From contig CANUEZ040000151.1 in the NCBI GenBank assembly GCA_948099385.1, positions 3,728,001 through 3,792,000 of the forward strand: a stretch of 64,000 nt of DNA, read 5' to 3'. Below, in pieces: positions 24,331 through 37,800 of this stretch. A model generated the notes under the pieces. That model was not told where the DNA came from, did no database searches, and was given only the letters and a program-made list of their open reading frames with translations. Origin of the DNA: Fasciola hepatica. Lineage: Eukaryota; Platyhelminthes; Trematoda; Plagiorchiida; Fasciolidae. The position numbers and the translations under genes were made by a program. The first letter of the stretch is position 1, and every line of letters starts with the position of its first letter.

Positions 24331-25190
24331 ACATTAGTATGGAAGTGCAATCAGGAAATTCGGTGAATGTCAAGAGAATAGAATTTCACTAAAATGATGC
24401 GAACCCTGAATGCGAATCTACCGGGGTTCGGTAAAAGGACGGAGTTATGAACCGAGGGAGATATGAAAAAAATTTACGGAAAAGCACTTGGGTACATTGG
24501 GGAATGTGGAAGGAAAAGCATTCCAATAAAAGGCGAGTTCAGTTCCAGTATCGGCAACATCTACCATTCAAAAATGAGAAAGAGCAACTGGAGGGTCCTG
24601 AGTTGGTGAAGAATCAATCTCCAGCCGGGTGCGTTTGGGGGAAAAATGAACTCTTGTAACGGGTACTATGGTGAGAAATACCTGCATGGGCTGCGGCCCT
24701 ACCATGCTGTTTTGCTGAAAAATATACGCAGACTTACTGGGTCTCAGTGTTGTTTAGCGTCTTTGCTGGTTGTGTACTTCATCCTATTGGTATTGTTCAT
24801 CTGACTAGGTGAGGAATGTGTCGATCAATCAGTCGGGTGTGGCGAGGTATGACGGATTAAACTGATGACTGTTATTGACTGGTATAGTAGCAGGTTGCGT
24901 GTGGCCTTTTACTCATGTAGGTTCCGTTAGTGCTATCGGAGGTAGAGGGGTTTCTTTAGAAAGCACTGTCAGACCTACCGATAAGCAATCGGGGATAATA
25001 TCTGTCGGGTGGCTTGGTAGCAAACCCAGTCGCCAGGAAGTGCTCCACTTGGGTCCCTGTAGCTACGAGTCAATGTGTAATCCTTGGTTATCCGGAGTGA
25101 AGACGGAGATAGACGGAGACGATGAACCTGAAACAAATAGGGTTTGCAGTCTGGACTAGGTTCCGCCAGTGGATTATGGAGGAATCCCGC
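24331..25190. other. Region downstream of the gypsy element; no gene, no LTR confirmed
   Basis: By position this should contain the 3' LTR of the minus-strand gypsy element, but I found no segment here repeated beyond its 5' end (29.2-29.6 kb). Frames at 24447-24659 and 24875-25159 are not recognisable. Confidence 0.35.
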
Positions 25191-26668
25191 TTTTATAGCA
25201 ATAGAAAGAGCGTGATGCATACGCTCGACAGAAGAGCGGAGATATGACGACCGATGCTAACTGTATCAACGCGACCGTGTCGATCAACCTTGAAGGTCTT
25301 ATCGTGACGAGAAATCACCCAAAATGGACCTTCGTAAGGCTGTTTTAATGGTTTCTGTACCGAATCAATACGAATGAATACATGCGAACAAGTTTCGAGT
25401 TCGGTCAGAGCGAAAACCTGTCGTCGCTGTATTTGAGTCTGCGCCGGAGCGAGATTTTGCATGTACTTAGACAAACGGTGAACGTAAGTCTGTACGGCAA
25501 GTGAGTCTGTACTCCGTGCTGTAGAGAATTTCCCAGGCAGTTGTAGTGTCGTGCCGTAGACAAGTTCTGCAGCAGAACACTGGATATCTGCCTTTATGCA
25601 AGTTCTGATACCAAGCAGAACTAGCGGTATTGTTTTGTACCAGTCGGGGCTCTCGTGTGCTCAAAGAGTCGCCTTGAGTTGGCGATGAAAGTGTACGACT
25701 AAACCATTCGATGCCGGATGATACGCGGTCATGCGGATGCGTTCCGTTCTCGGCATACGAGTTGATGAAGAGAATGGTTCGGACTCAAATTGTTGCCCTC
25801 GATCGGCAGTGATTGTAGAAGGACAACCATATAAAGCTATCTACCGTTCAATCAGATGTCGAGCCACTGATTCTGCCGTGACGACAGAGATGGGAATAGC
25901 CTCGGGCCACATCGTAAATCTATCGATGCACTTTAGTAAATAGGCTTACCCGTGTGATGGGATCAATGGACCAACAATGTCTACTTGGATGTGATTGAAG
26001 CGAGCATTAGGCGTAGCAAAAGTACCGATAGGCGAAGCTACGTGCCTATGCACTTTAGATCGTTGACATGGTAGACGCTGTTTTGCTCACATACGAACAT
26101 CTTTATTCATGGACGGCCAGACGTATCGTGCAGCTACTAACCGGAGACTGGCTGCGATGCCTAGATGTGAGAGTCCATGTAGGGTATCGGACACGAGACT
26201 TCGATATGTAGAGGGAACGACTGGTCGAGGTAGGCCAGTAGGCATGTCGCAGAGTATAGTTTCAGCGCTGGTGCCCAGCGGTATGGACTGACACTGTTGC
26301 GACGATGAATGAGCGGCTTCCATACATGAGGAATCCTGTGCTTGTGCTACAGCCATGGCAGGGATGTCTAAAACTGGAGATTTAATAGCTTTTGGCGAAA
26401 TACGCGACAAAGCATCTGCAATGCGGTTCGATTCACCTTTAACATGTCGTAGTTCAGTCGTGAACTGAGAAATATAGTCCAAGTATCTGAATTCTTGTGG
26501 GGAAAACCGGTCAGTCTCAGTAGGCAATGCATACGTCGGAGGCCTATGGTAGGTATAGAGGATTAAATATCGATCCTCGACTGCATGGCGGAAGTGTTTA
26601 ACGGCATTGTGTGCAGCCATCAGTTAGCCGCCAAAAGCACTATGTTTGGTCTCCGTAGGACTGAGGCG
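25191..26668 (-). pseudogene. gypsy RNase H end and integrase, inactivated
   Basis: RNase H begins upstream at about 26,760 (VDASDFAIEAVLQQ) and continues in 26620-26087 with ELRHVKGESNRIADALSR (26.46-26.40 kb). The integrase zinc-binding region follows (about 26.20-26.07 kb), then core blocks VDIVGP (about 25,985) and TADRGQQFES (about 25,805). The third catalytic residue, Glu in the NG.VE.FHR motif, is valine (GTA, minus-strand codon at 25694-25696). A chromodomain-like or C-terminal tail runs to about 25,200 (PYEGPFWVI at about 25,340). Several in-frame stops are present. Confidence 0.88.
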
Positions 26669-28230
26669 TCAACAGAAAAACTCTAATGGCTGCGAGATCC
26701 CAGAATCAGACTGTTGCAGGACCGCTTCGATGGCAAAATCGGATGCATCCACCGCTATGCTTAGAGTGGCGAACGGAACTGGGTACATCAGGAGCGTGAT
26801 CTGAGCTAATGTCGCTTTAATGTCCGAGAACACCACACTTGCTGAACCCGTAAGCGACAACTGACGTGGATTGCCACGAAGTAGGTCAGTTAATGGAAGC
26901 AAACGTTCTGCAGCATGGGGTATGAAACGACGATAAAAGTTAACTAACCCCAAAAATGCCCTAAGCCCCTTGATTGAGGACGGCACTGTGTAATCTGGAA
27001 TAAAGCGCACTTTATCCTCGCAAGGCTTAATACCCTCTTGAGTGATCCTGTGGCCGAGGATCACAAGTTCCGGTTTGCCAAGTTTGCATTAATCAGGATT
27101 GACTACTATTCGATGTTTGGGCACACGTTGAAGTAGTAGCGTCAAATGTTGGAAATGTTCATCTACGCTGAACGATGCAATTAGCAAAGTCATCGATATA
27201 GACGTGAACAAATTTCCAGTCTTACGTAATGTTATCGATAAACCTCTGGAATGTCTGAGCAGCATTTTGCAAGCCAAAAAGCATACGTAGGAACTCGAAC
27301 AAACCAAAAGGAGTCGTGACAGCGGTTTCCTCGAGATCTTCAGCGGCGACCGGGATCTGGTGATAGGCTCACACAAAATCTATCTTGGAAAATACAGTCG
27401 TGCCGTGAAGTGATGCTGTGATGTCGTGTGTGTGGGGTATCGGATAGCTATCGTAAAGGGTAACCGAATTTAGTGCGGGATAGTCGCAACATGGTAGCCA
27501 GCTAATGCCATCTTTCTTAAGAACCATAAGTAGAGGTAAGGCCCATGGACTATGAGAAGGACGAACAGTGCCTTTAGAAAGTAAAATGTCAAACTCACGT
27601 TTGGCGAAAGCCAATTTGTCCAGTGCCGGTCGGTGGGGTCGTGCCGTGACTGGTGGTCCGTTAGTGACAATGTGGTGTGCCACACGATCGGTCACTGTCT
27701 CTGTCTCTTCAAATGGTTTAGCCAAAATGGGGAACTTAATAAATAAAGGCGGAAAATCGTGAGGAATTTTATGAAACAAACCTGTGATTTGGTGTGAATC
27801 TGTTTGAGCTGCAAGATCCGTAAATTTGGTGTCCGACGAAGGATTGACAAGCTGCAGCCTGTGTGAATAAACAAGTAATTCACAGTGCTGCAGAAAATCG
27901 AGTCCCAGTACGCCTGTGGGAAAATCCGCAAGAATGAAATCCGCAGACATCATCGTCGTGGTCCCAGGTTGACCGCCATCCGTCTCGTGCCGTAGGTAGA
28001 GATGGAAGAACCATTCGCTGCTGACGGCCGAAGCAAAGAAGCTCGTGGCTTGTCTTTATAACCGGCAGGACGGAAACTTGGGCCGCAGTTTCGACTAGGA
28101 ACCTAGCGCTAGTGCACGAATCTTGCACGTAAAATAAACGGCCAACCTGAGACTGACTGCCGGCGAGTACGGCCGCCTCTACTCGCCGGCAGTGGCGTTT
28201 CCCGCTGCGTATGAAAACGGCTGTCTGCAC
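26669..28230 (-). pseudogene. gypsy protease and reverse transcriptase, inactivated
   Basis: Near 28,135-28,060 the protease reads GRLFYV...ARFLVETAAQVSVLP: the DTG triad is ETA (28084-28092). After a frameshift, 27953-27369 carries the RT N-terminus (VLGLDFL, KREFDILLSKGTVRPSHSPWA, FSKIDFV). A stop follows where the family has Ala/Tyr after the D. The catalytic YIDD is intact at 27189-27200, but an in-frame TAA lies just upstream at 27222-27224. RT connects to the RNase H region (LGHRITQEGI at about 27,060). Multiple lesions mean no enzyme is made. Confidence 0.9.
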
Positions 28231-29175
28231 CTACGGGCGGCTGGTCCGAAAACGCGGTGGAACCTACAAAAACCGCTGGTAGGATGATTTGGTTTGGAGG
28301 AGGCATTTGAGGTGGAATCACGGCCGGCATGGGCAGTGGAGGGCGCCCGTCCGAGCCGTTGTTTACGGGGGCTACTGCGAGGAGTCGTTACTTCAACTCT
28401 CTCCTCGAAGGTCAGTCGGCGCTGGATGGATCGAGAGTGCCGAGGCCTCCCCGGCGATTCATCCAGATCAACACCCCGAGGATTGCGCGATTTCGTGGCG
28501 ATGAGGGGATTAGCCCCACTGCCGACACGTGCGACAATCTTGTCAGCCACGGCGGCTGATCGTCCCAAGGACGAGTCCTCGTAGAGAGCAGTTACGGTGG
28601 TCTGAACATAGAAAGGGTAAAGAGTTTAGCCACTGTTCCCTAACTATCTCTGAATCCTCATCGGCGGGCCCTGTCAGGGACCGGAGGTGAGCTGGGTGGC
28701 GGATGGGTTTTGCATCCCCTATGGGGTGTCGAAGAAGTAGCTGACCTAAGCTTTCCTCCCGAGAAGGAAGGAAATTTTGCAGTAAGGCTTCCTTCAGCCA
28801 ATAGTTAGGTTGCTCTTGATGAGGATTTAATACTAAATTCCTCGCTGAGGCGATAACATCTCCCGGGATTGCCTCTGAGGCATAGGAAAATCGTTGGCGT
28901 TGGCCGATGATCTTACGTGCCTCAAATTGTAGCTCTAAGGCTGCAAACCAAACCTCAGGATCATGTGGGATAAACGCCACAGGCTTAAAAGCACCCGCAG
29001 ACAAAGTGAGGTCGGTGTCGAGCTGCATCTTATCCTCTGACATGGCTATGTTGCGATAATATATCGTAGGAGATATATATCGTGCAACAAAAAGAGGACG
29101 TGAAACATCAAAAATCGCAGACTCACCGGGCGGGCGAATAATCCAGGAAGGCTCTGGAGGTTTCGGGCTCGCCAA
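28179..29175 (-). pseudogene. gypsy gag (capsid and zinc-knuckle-like tail), frameshifted
   Basis: 29175-28543 encodes a capsid-like segment with the block EVWFAALELQFEARKI (about residues 73-88), typical of flatworm gypsy gag. A frameshift near 28,700 leads to the correct continuation in the frame of 28568-28179, with AVADKIVARV and then FCRFHRVFGPAARRCRQP, a degenerate Cys/His nucleic-acid-binding motif. Gag packages the element RNA into virus-like particles. I take the ATG at 29175 as the ORF start, but an internal Met (29043, MSEDKMQLD) is also plausible. Confidence 0.8.
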
Positions 29176-29280
29176 CGTAGAAGACGTTCGGGAGCGGCTG
29201 GCGAAAGTGTCTCATATCGGGTCTAGCAGCGATAAACCTACGATATCCCCTCTATCGGACGAATGATGAAGACGAAAATT

Positions 29281-31029
29281 GGTTTATAGATGCGAGGTGT
29301 ATTCTATATATCGTGGATACGAAACAGCACTGATACGAGCGATGCACCAAACGGAAAACGAAGAGCAACGGTCGTGCAGAAAGCGAACTGCAAGCGCGTA
29401 CTATCTACGAATGACCGAAAGCGAGTGAGTCAAAACGAGGTCGACGGAAACCTCGGAAGAGTCAGTCCAGTAAAAAGTGCGCGACCGGACAACACTATGA
29501 GGTCGATATCAAACGTCGGAAAAGATGGTAGAGAAAATAGCTCCAAAATAGTGTCCAGAAAACAGTCATCTCAGAAAGATCGAGATCACTACTAGTTTAC
29601 AATATAGCTTCTTGGTTGGTCTGTTGGATATATGTAGTGCAGAAGAGTGTTGAGGTTTTAGTAGTTGCGTGAAGAACTGCCCGGCGAAATTGAATTTGGG
29701 GTCAGGTAGTCGCTTCGCCCAGTGACAAGCAAAATCGTCTTCGTGTTCGGGAAAAGTAATCAAGTACAGCGGCAGTGGAGGCAAAACGCCCAAGAATTCG
29801 GATGTGCTCGACGAGGTTGCAAGAGAGAGTGTTTTGAGAAAGAACTTCTGAGGGAAGCACAGATAAAAAATTGAAAAAATTATTTTCCGTGGCAGGAAAG
29901 CGAGAGAAACCGCGAAGTTCCGGCAGCCAGATAATCTGCGGAACGGTGTGCAAGTTTCCTTCAAGCCACAACTGTCATCATAGGAACTATGGTGAATCCT
30001 GAGCTGCGATGAGGAGAAGAATAAGGCTTGGCTGTGCCAAAGCACCGGTTACTCGGAAAAGGGAGCCCCAAAACAATATATGACTCTCCACGAATAATAT
30101 TGTAGAAAATCAAATCAGAGGTAGGAATAGTCGCAGACCTCCGGGAACGAATGAAGTAATTCGAGGTAATACTAACTGAAATTCCCGTGGACTGTTACAT
30201 GCGGCTGAAGTCAAATAATACGGCTTTTAGGCGAAAAGTTTACGTGGTCGCTCAGCACCTTACGACTCGAGTTCTGGACTCTTTCTCTGTTCATTCCGGT
30301 TTTTGTTCCACCCAGCTTGGTTGTTCGGACCTAATTTGCTTTTCCTAATTATCCCTCTGTACAACCTCTTTTCTCTAACACTACCTTTGAAAATCCACTG
30401 TTCGGCACCGATCACCTCGTCCTGCCCTTTTTCACAAGGCAACTGATCTGCTTAGCCCTGATCCCTTATCTACCACCTGGCGTCAACTATATTTTTGCAT
30501 CGTATGTATCAGACTATTTTCCATTGGTGCAGCTAACCTTACTCACACCAGTTGGACTAGAGAAGCTTCCAATAGTCTTGGGGCGGTCAGGTTCTGTACC
30601 AGACCAATACGTGCATGCAGACCTGTGCTTAACAACATTCCTTGCCTGCCCCGTGCATTTAGTTTGCCTCAGTCTGCGTTTTCCCACCCCATTATTGCAG
30701 AACCCCTAATCATAACAACACCCATATTACAGCTTCGTCCGAAAGTGAAGAAAGCAGACCGCCCGCTGTAGTTGCGAAAAAAGACACGCGGAAAGTTGCG
30801 GTCGAACGAAGGGTTCTGTTCAGCTCAGTTCAGTTTGCACATAACTTGGTGTGGCCAGAGCCAGTCGTTTGTCCAGATGGTTGTGTTGTCGGCTCGTTTC
30901 CGTAGCTCCCAACACTGCGTGATTTTCTTTTCCTGAAGGGCAGAAATTTTGTGCAGTATCAGCCCTGGCAGAGAAAGGTGGAGACAATGGGTAAATTGCA
31001 TCTGACCCTAAACACTGCTTGGCATAATT
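29281..31029. other. No recognisable gene; expected position of the gypsy 5' LTR
   Basis: 29,200-30,200 is A/G-rich on the plus strand, and 30,260 onward is pyrimidine-rich. The 159-codon minus frame at 29566-30045 is Phe/Ser-rich and unrecognised. I saw no LTR partner for the 3' flank of the gypsy element. Confidence 0.3.
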
Positions 31030-31880
31030 CGGGGTATACTGCCACCCAACACAGGTCCACTGCTTTCCTAAAAGCCCTCACTGTTGTGGTATTTATGACC
31101 TCCTTCGGGAGCTTATTCTAATAGGGTACCATTCTATCTGAGAGGTACTTCGCCCTAATTTGGAGCCCAGAATGCCTCCTTCGTAATCTGAGGCTATGCC
31201 CCCTTGTGCCTCTCTAGAGAATCAGACAGAAAAGGTTTCCTTGACTTATTCCTGACAGTCCCTTCATAACCTTGAAGGTTTCTATCAAATCCCCACGAAT
31301 GCTCCGTCGTTCCATCGAGAACAGATCTGGGGCACGGAGACACTGTGGGTATCTAACCTCCCCTGCCCAGTCACCATTCTAGTGGGTAGCCCTTGCACTT
31401 TCTTCAGACAGTCTATATCTTTCTGGTAGTACGGTGCCCAGGCTCGCAAGCAGTACTCCATATGAGGCCTAACTATGGCTTCGTATATCACAAGGAAGAC
31501 CTCCGGCTTTCCACACGACATAATGGATCTAACTCGGAAGAGTTCTCTCCTGTCCTTATTGGCTGCTGCGCTGCACTACTTTGACGGCCCGAAGCTGTTG
31601 TCCATTATAACGCCCAAGCCTTTGACGTGAGAGACCACTTGCAACGAACCCACACCATTCTCCCTCGCCCCTGTATTTGTGGTCAAGCACTGACACTTGG
31701 TGAGGTTGAGTGGAAGGTCCGACTTGCTTGCCCAGTTTTGTACTGCTAACACGTCAAGTTCTACATTTGCTCCAGCTATCTTGATGTCATCGGCAAATAT
31801 AAAGGTGGGGTTTGTAAGCTCACTTTCTAGGTCACTGATGAAGCGTTTCCAAATGGGCACCACCACAATCTGTTAGGGAG
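31030..31880 (-). mobile_element. LINE 3' portion: end of RT and C-terminal domain
   Basis: Minus-strand frames 31866-31576 and 31521-31285 contain FIFADDIKIAG (catalytic FADD intact at 31786-31797), LNLTKCQCL, GLGVIMDNSFGPSK, IVRPHMEYC and DIDCLKKVQ. Remnants of the post-RT domain (TFKVMKGL, about 31,280) continue to about 31,030. This block style differs from the 55-kb and 59-kb LINEs (for example GVIMDNSF and DIDCLKKVQ), so it is a second LINE lineage. Upstream of FADD the expected PQGSVLGP region is not recognisable, so this is a 5'-truncated or rearranged copy. A stop separates the two frames. Confidence 0.85.
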
Positions 31881-34800
31881 AAACAGAAATCGAAAAGGGC
31901 GTACCGGGAACTGTTTGGCCTCCAAGGGCAACCGGTATTCGGCTGTGAAGAAAGTGAGTAGCCTCCAGTAGTGGGTCTGTTTCCCATGGGCTAAAAGATG
32001 GTACTGCGGAGAGGAAAACCCCGCAAATATTTTGTCCCCTCGAAGTGCTTCCGGTTCCTATGCACGGGACCACTTGTGTTGATAGCGCAATGGACTCTCT
32101 TTGCGTGTGTTATCGACCTCTTACCCTGAGTTTCAACCACCCATTGTTCTTCTGGTGCATTCCTGGCATGCAGGTTGACGACAGCCACAAAGCCTCCGTG
32201 GCTTTGACCCTTACCTCACTGCTCTAAACAATGTCTACACGTCAGATGATGAACACCCGCTTCAATATAGCACGAAATGTGAAAGGGCGTAGGGAATGAC
32301 ATTTCATATTTTTCATTCCTGGTACCCATTTTTACTCCTTTTTGCAAACAACAGCTTTTTCTGTGCGAGCACCTAAGCCCTTTTCGAATTAGTAACCAGA
32401 CCTAACGGCAGCCTTCCGTGAAACTAAAAGGGAACCCAACCTACAACATCAGGCCTGCAAATACCCCACGGCTGCACGAGTATTATATTCTTCGGACCTG
32501 CAATACAAACTCTCCGTTTGGACTCTTAAATTATTCCAGTCGCCTCCTCGTCTAGCACTCATACTCAGTTTCCCGAGTGTACTCCCACGGCTTTATCAGC
32601 CAAAAGGATTAGATTGTCTGAAATCCTGCTTAGCCGGCAATTAAAACCTAGGCCCGATGGTGCAAATACAGTGAGTCCTTACAGACACTGATTACCAATG
32701 TCTAGAACTCGGAATTCAGTGAACCGTCACCAAACTCACTTCATACTTCGCCAGTAGGCTGGAGTAAACCCCCCTGGTACCTTATCCTCCTCTCTCGTAG
32801 AGGTCTCTATCACCACCCTCTTTCACGTTACTGAGCCCATCAGGCCTCTTTTTCAGCTTTCGTACCTCGGTCTTGCTAGCGCTGACCCTCAGTTGGAACG
32901 CCCCCGGACAGCAACCCCTCTTTCCGATTTCGGAACCGCCCAATCATGGCATCACTCGGGTGGAACATTTCATGCGGGATGCTTATCCTGCTGAATTTCT
33001 TCTATATCCTTCTAACACCTAGCTTGATGCAGGTCACAGGCAGTTCCGCTATTTCTCCACGCACGTCCCTGAGAACAGTGAGACACCTGTCAAAGTAAGG
33101 CAGTTTCGCTGCTCGAGACACGGTTGTGATACCAAACACCATAATCATCCACCAGCACGCAATTTCTCCCGCCGATAAATACCGACACTTTGAGCAGCTT
33201 TCATCAAGCCTTACCCTCAGTTTTGGTCTTTTTTCGGGCAATCTGGCTGTTTATAGATAAAGCAGCATAAGACCACACCATCAGGACCACTTGTTGGCTA
33301 AACAATACTTATCTGGATGTTTTCTTCAATTTTCCTCCTGGTAGCCGACCACGGTATGCCCTGATCTTCTTCTCAAAAATTACTATCCCCTCCGGTCAAG
33401 GGAGGAAAAGTAACAGCCAGTCCTCTGGAAACATATATTGGTTTCCTGGGGTAATATATTCACAGGTTATTTATTTCATTATGTTCATACAATCCACCAA
33501 TGTCCTCTTTCAACAGTCAATTTGTCATGATCTTGGTTATTTTGTTCCTAATTTTCTCCAGCTTCATACCTGTGATTCCACTGTGACAATTTTTTTATCG
33601 GTGTCTTTGAATTCGACTGACGATTCTGTTTTTCATTTATTTATTCAATCTGTGCAAGTTCACCCTTTGGGCCTTCCAGTGCTCACCATTCACGCATATT
33701 AAACTCCTGCCAACTTTGTAATAGCATTTAGTCATCAATGCTCAGCGGTTTCGATCCCCAGCGAAAATTCTTTGATCGTCTGCCTCAGCGTTTTAATTTG
33801 AAGTTTCGATGTTCCCAATAGTAATTATAACTGGACTTCATATGGAAGGGAGTAGGCAGAAATAATTGCCTGTCGGATACAACGTAATGAGTCTTCTGCG
33901 GGCGATGAAATTCTTGGGCTTGTCTCTGTCATGAGGGTGAAGCCGTTGAAAAGATGGACTGAGGTAGAGAACAAGGAAAGATGTCGTCCGCTTCCCACAT
34001 TTCGGGAACGAGCCAAACCTCGACTTAGGGGTAGGTTTCAGAGTACTGTTGAAATTAACGATGAAGCGTAGACGGTTTCATCCGGGTTGCGACTGATGAG
34101 GCCAATTTAATTGAAAGCAAGCAGGATTCCGAAATATTCAAAAGTCAAGATGTAATAGGAGCTGAAGAATTCAGCTCAAATGGAATCCCAAGGGATCCAC
34201 CAACTATCATCAGCAGCTGAGGATACAAAGTTGGTCGCCGCTGGATAAACGGATTTGGCAGGCAAGAGGAACATGACAGCGCATACGACAACGAGTTACT
34301 TTACGGAGACTAGGGTGCCGTAGTCTATACGATGGAGTAATAGAAAAGAATTTACTAAAAGTAAGGTATTTTACAATGCCTTCCTGCATGAATATAGAAG
34401 TGTTCTCGGGTGTCATGCCCCAAAAATAAAGACCCTCCCCAGGCGAGCAAACGGTACGTCAGGGCAGGGCGAGATTAACCTGAATCTGCACGAGTGTCTT
34501 AAGTGTAAAGAACAAGTGATCGAGGTTGCGGGCGGGGTTAGAGTACTCAGATGTCATAGCCTTCACCAAAACACGGCTGCAGCCAAATGAAGAGCTTGGC
34601 AGGTTGTGTCCGAGAAAATGTACAGCCCATCGCGTCAGTTGGGCTGAATGTCTTAAGGGAGACTTTGTTCACGTACTTGAGGCAGACCACAGTATTACCC
34701 ACGAAGGCAGACGGACTGTCTTATAAAACGTGCAGGTCATAAGGGTAGTAGTTAGGAAGAAGAGACCCCAAATTTTGAGAGTCATTACACACCGGATTTT

Positions 34801-37800
34801 CGGGGCTTTCCAAGAGGAACACGTAAAATCGTTGTCATATCTAAGTAAAATGATGGGTGCAATGCGGAAAATGCTTATACTGAATGAGCTAAGGATACCT
34901 GAAACAGGCCGGGAAATTGGAACAGCTTCAGATGGGACCTTCTGAGGGAGATTCGGAGAGGTTATTGTTCAGAATACTCTCCTTCGCCAATTGGGGCCTT
35001 GAACAGACACCGTTTTCCCCTGAGGTAGAGACCACGAGGTCCCCAAAAACGTGAGGATGTTGGACTTACAGAAAGCGGTTTGCATGAGCGACTACGGTGC
35101 TCCCAGGAAAGTAATGAACTTGTATTTAGTAGCGTTGCTGGATAAGTACAATAGAAATTTTTAAAGTAGTAAACGAAGAAAGGCGGTGGAAACTCGCTCT
35201 CCCTATCTACTGGCTAGTGCAAGGTGGGACAAATTCACGAAGACTTAGGGGCGGTACTTTAGGATCGGTCCCGGAAATCACCTATGACAACTCCCCTAAA
35301 GAAAATGAGGAGAAAGGGCATCCGTCTACTGCGGATTACCGGTGTGACAGAGGCTACCTGGTGATGCAGTCGGTCAGGCAAAGGTGCGCTGACGCTAATC
35401 GACGTCGAGTCTCTTTATGGTACAGGGAGGTTAGAAGGACCTCGAGAAAAAGGCTAGACTGCAGGTGGAGCCATGAGGCAGGATTGCTGCGAATTTCAAG
35501 ACTAAGCTTTCTATGTGCTTTAATTACTTGAGAATCCAGGCGGTAAACAGCCCCCAGGCCTGCAGTGCCTCCTTCGTGCGGGGATGAAAATTACCCACTC
35601 AGGCACAACTGCGAAACTGGAAACGGCCGTTGTCTAGGTTATGAACAAATATCAGAGATGGTAAGTAAAAAAGGGATTAGGCTGGGACACTAGAGGAGTT
35701 CAAAACTTTTAGTCCGGAAAACTGCTGACCTGCTGAATGCTATGACTTGACCCTGGGTTTCAAGCAAAGGGGTCGGAAGGTCGCAGTTTCAGTAATAACA
35801 TATAATTGTTTGCCAGTGTTCGGCCCATACTATGTGGGAAAGGCTAACGAAATATTCAAAGTATTAATGTTTCAGTTCAGAGGCGGCTGGTTTCGCCTCC
35901 ACCGGAAATAAGGCTTCACATTGAGGGCTCGACTAAAGAGTTAATAAGCGGAGGACGGAAGGCTAGAAAAACGGGAGCCTAAGTTTAGCTTCTCTGCATC
36001 GGCGCGATCGTTGAGTGTAAAGTTAAAAGCTTTCCACTGCACCTCGGACAACCTCGTTTCCCATATATTTCTTGGTGGATATAGGACTTGGGACTTATGA
36101 GTGCCATTGTCTCAAGTTCCTATCAAACTTGTTTCTTGAAGATACATATTTAGTAGAGGTATGAATTCGCTGGCGCTTCAACCCTCCAGGGTTTGGTCAT
36201 CGAGACAAAGTTTGGGAAGGTACGATAACAACAGCGCGGTAGGTTGCCCTTCATTTTTAATGAAAAGCAGACAGTCAGCGGCAAACTCCAAAAGTCTTGC
36301 TTCGTAGAGATCGATAGGGTACTTAACAATCAACCAATGCCGCCCACTACGTCGGACGCGAACGATGAACTAGCTCCCGCACCGAACAGCCCGCTTCTGA
36401 TCATGAGTATCAATATCCTACCAGTAAAAGGAAGCATGATAGTCATCCACGCAAGTGGGATTAAGTGATTTACTTGGCCGAGGAAATCTGGCAGCTGCCG
36501 GTAAATGTATCTGCCCAAGCCCGAAATATCTCCTTTTCCACCCATTTTGCCCCTGTCTACTCCTTATCTCAATTCACTTGGTACTTCCACATATTTATGA
36601 AGCACATTGATCGCATGCCCCACCAGCAACCATTTTGCGATAGTCTGCTTTGTCCGTCTTACACCCCCATCGTTAAGCACCAGACATATCCGTAACCATG
36701 ACCAGTCACCATATAAGAAATCGCTATTCCAACCTTTTCACATTTAATACCTTTTCACCACCTCTTTTATTCCGTGTTTTAATCCGCAATTCTTCCGTGG
36801 ATCTTCCTCTTCGACAGTGTTTTGATTAGCAACTTCCGGCTTGGTCCATTCGTGTAATCGTCCGCAAGCTTGCAGCTCTTCAGTTTCATTCTCCCGACTC
36901 CGAAACACAATTATTTCTCGTGCCTATTGTTCCGTCACAGGTCTTCCCGTCCGGGTATTTTTCTTCTTCTCGACCTTCATCCGGTGTCATCTGCGGTAAA
37001 ACGGCCTGACCGGTCATCTCTCACCTGGTTTTCTTCGGTCGGTACTCTCATCTGCTTCGTGTATTACTCACCACAGGCGTCCTTACTGTGCCTTTCGGGA
37101 TGCGCTGCTTACCCGCTTTCCAGCCAGTGTAAAGTCATCGTATCGTCATGATTTTCACCTACGGCTTCAAACCATGTGATCTGTTATTACCTGATCTTTC
37201 TGATTCTGCACTTCTTTGTTTCTCTCTTACGTTATTCGCTGTCACAGCTGTTGCATCTTTGATTCACAGTTAGCCTAGCCTCTAAGTTGCCCTTTTCCAC
37301 TGACATTCTATTCTTCCCTAATCACCCTGTACTTTTATTCGTTCCGGCTTCTTCAGCCACTTTCACGGTCATCATCTTGCTGAGTAATGTGCGTCCTTTC
37401 ATTATTGCTCCACCCATTTTACAGCTGTAATAAGCAGATTGTCAGATTCACTCTTACCTGATTTCATCGATTCTACCCATCATATTCCCTCGTTTATCAA
37501 CTTCTGCTCACAGTCACTTCTCTGCTTTGAAAGTTGTTCGTTTCCTCCGTTGATTCCTGATATCCGCCAGTCATAAGCAAAATCACCAGAATTTGTCCAA
37601 GTTAATTTCGTACCATTTGGATCAACCCTACCTGTCTCATCTAAGCTCTGCTACTTCCGAGTTCCATCCCCTCACTGCTGTTTGCCGCCTTTCTCATATA
37701 TATATTTATATAAATATAAATGCGCATATATACCCGAGTATTTTCTCGGCCTCCCTCAGTCTATTTGCCGGCCAGTTCTCCTGTCACCTTGCCGCCGCAT

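Larger units (their letters stand above)
25191..29280 (-). mobile_element. Ty3/gypsy LTR retrotransposon, internal region, inactivated
   Basis: The domain order on the minus strand is gag (29.2-28.2 kb), protease (28.1 kb), RT (27.8-27.1 kb), RNase H (27.0-26.4 kb) and integrase (26.3-25.2 kb). Integrase after RNase H is the diagnostic Ty3/gypsy order. The frame breaks several times and three separate active sites are altered. LTRs and primer-binding site were not identified by eye. The region is less skewed in composition and less decayed than the surrounding LINEs, suggesting a younger insertion. Confidence 0.9.

Noticed and set aside
37698..37732. AT-dinucleotide-rich patch as a possible replication or attachment site
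   Set aside because: It is a short imperfect microsatellite with no associated symmetrical or repeated binding sites.
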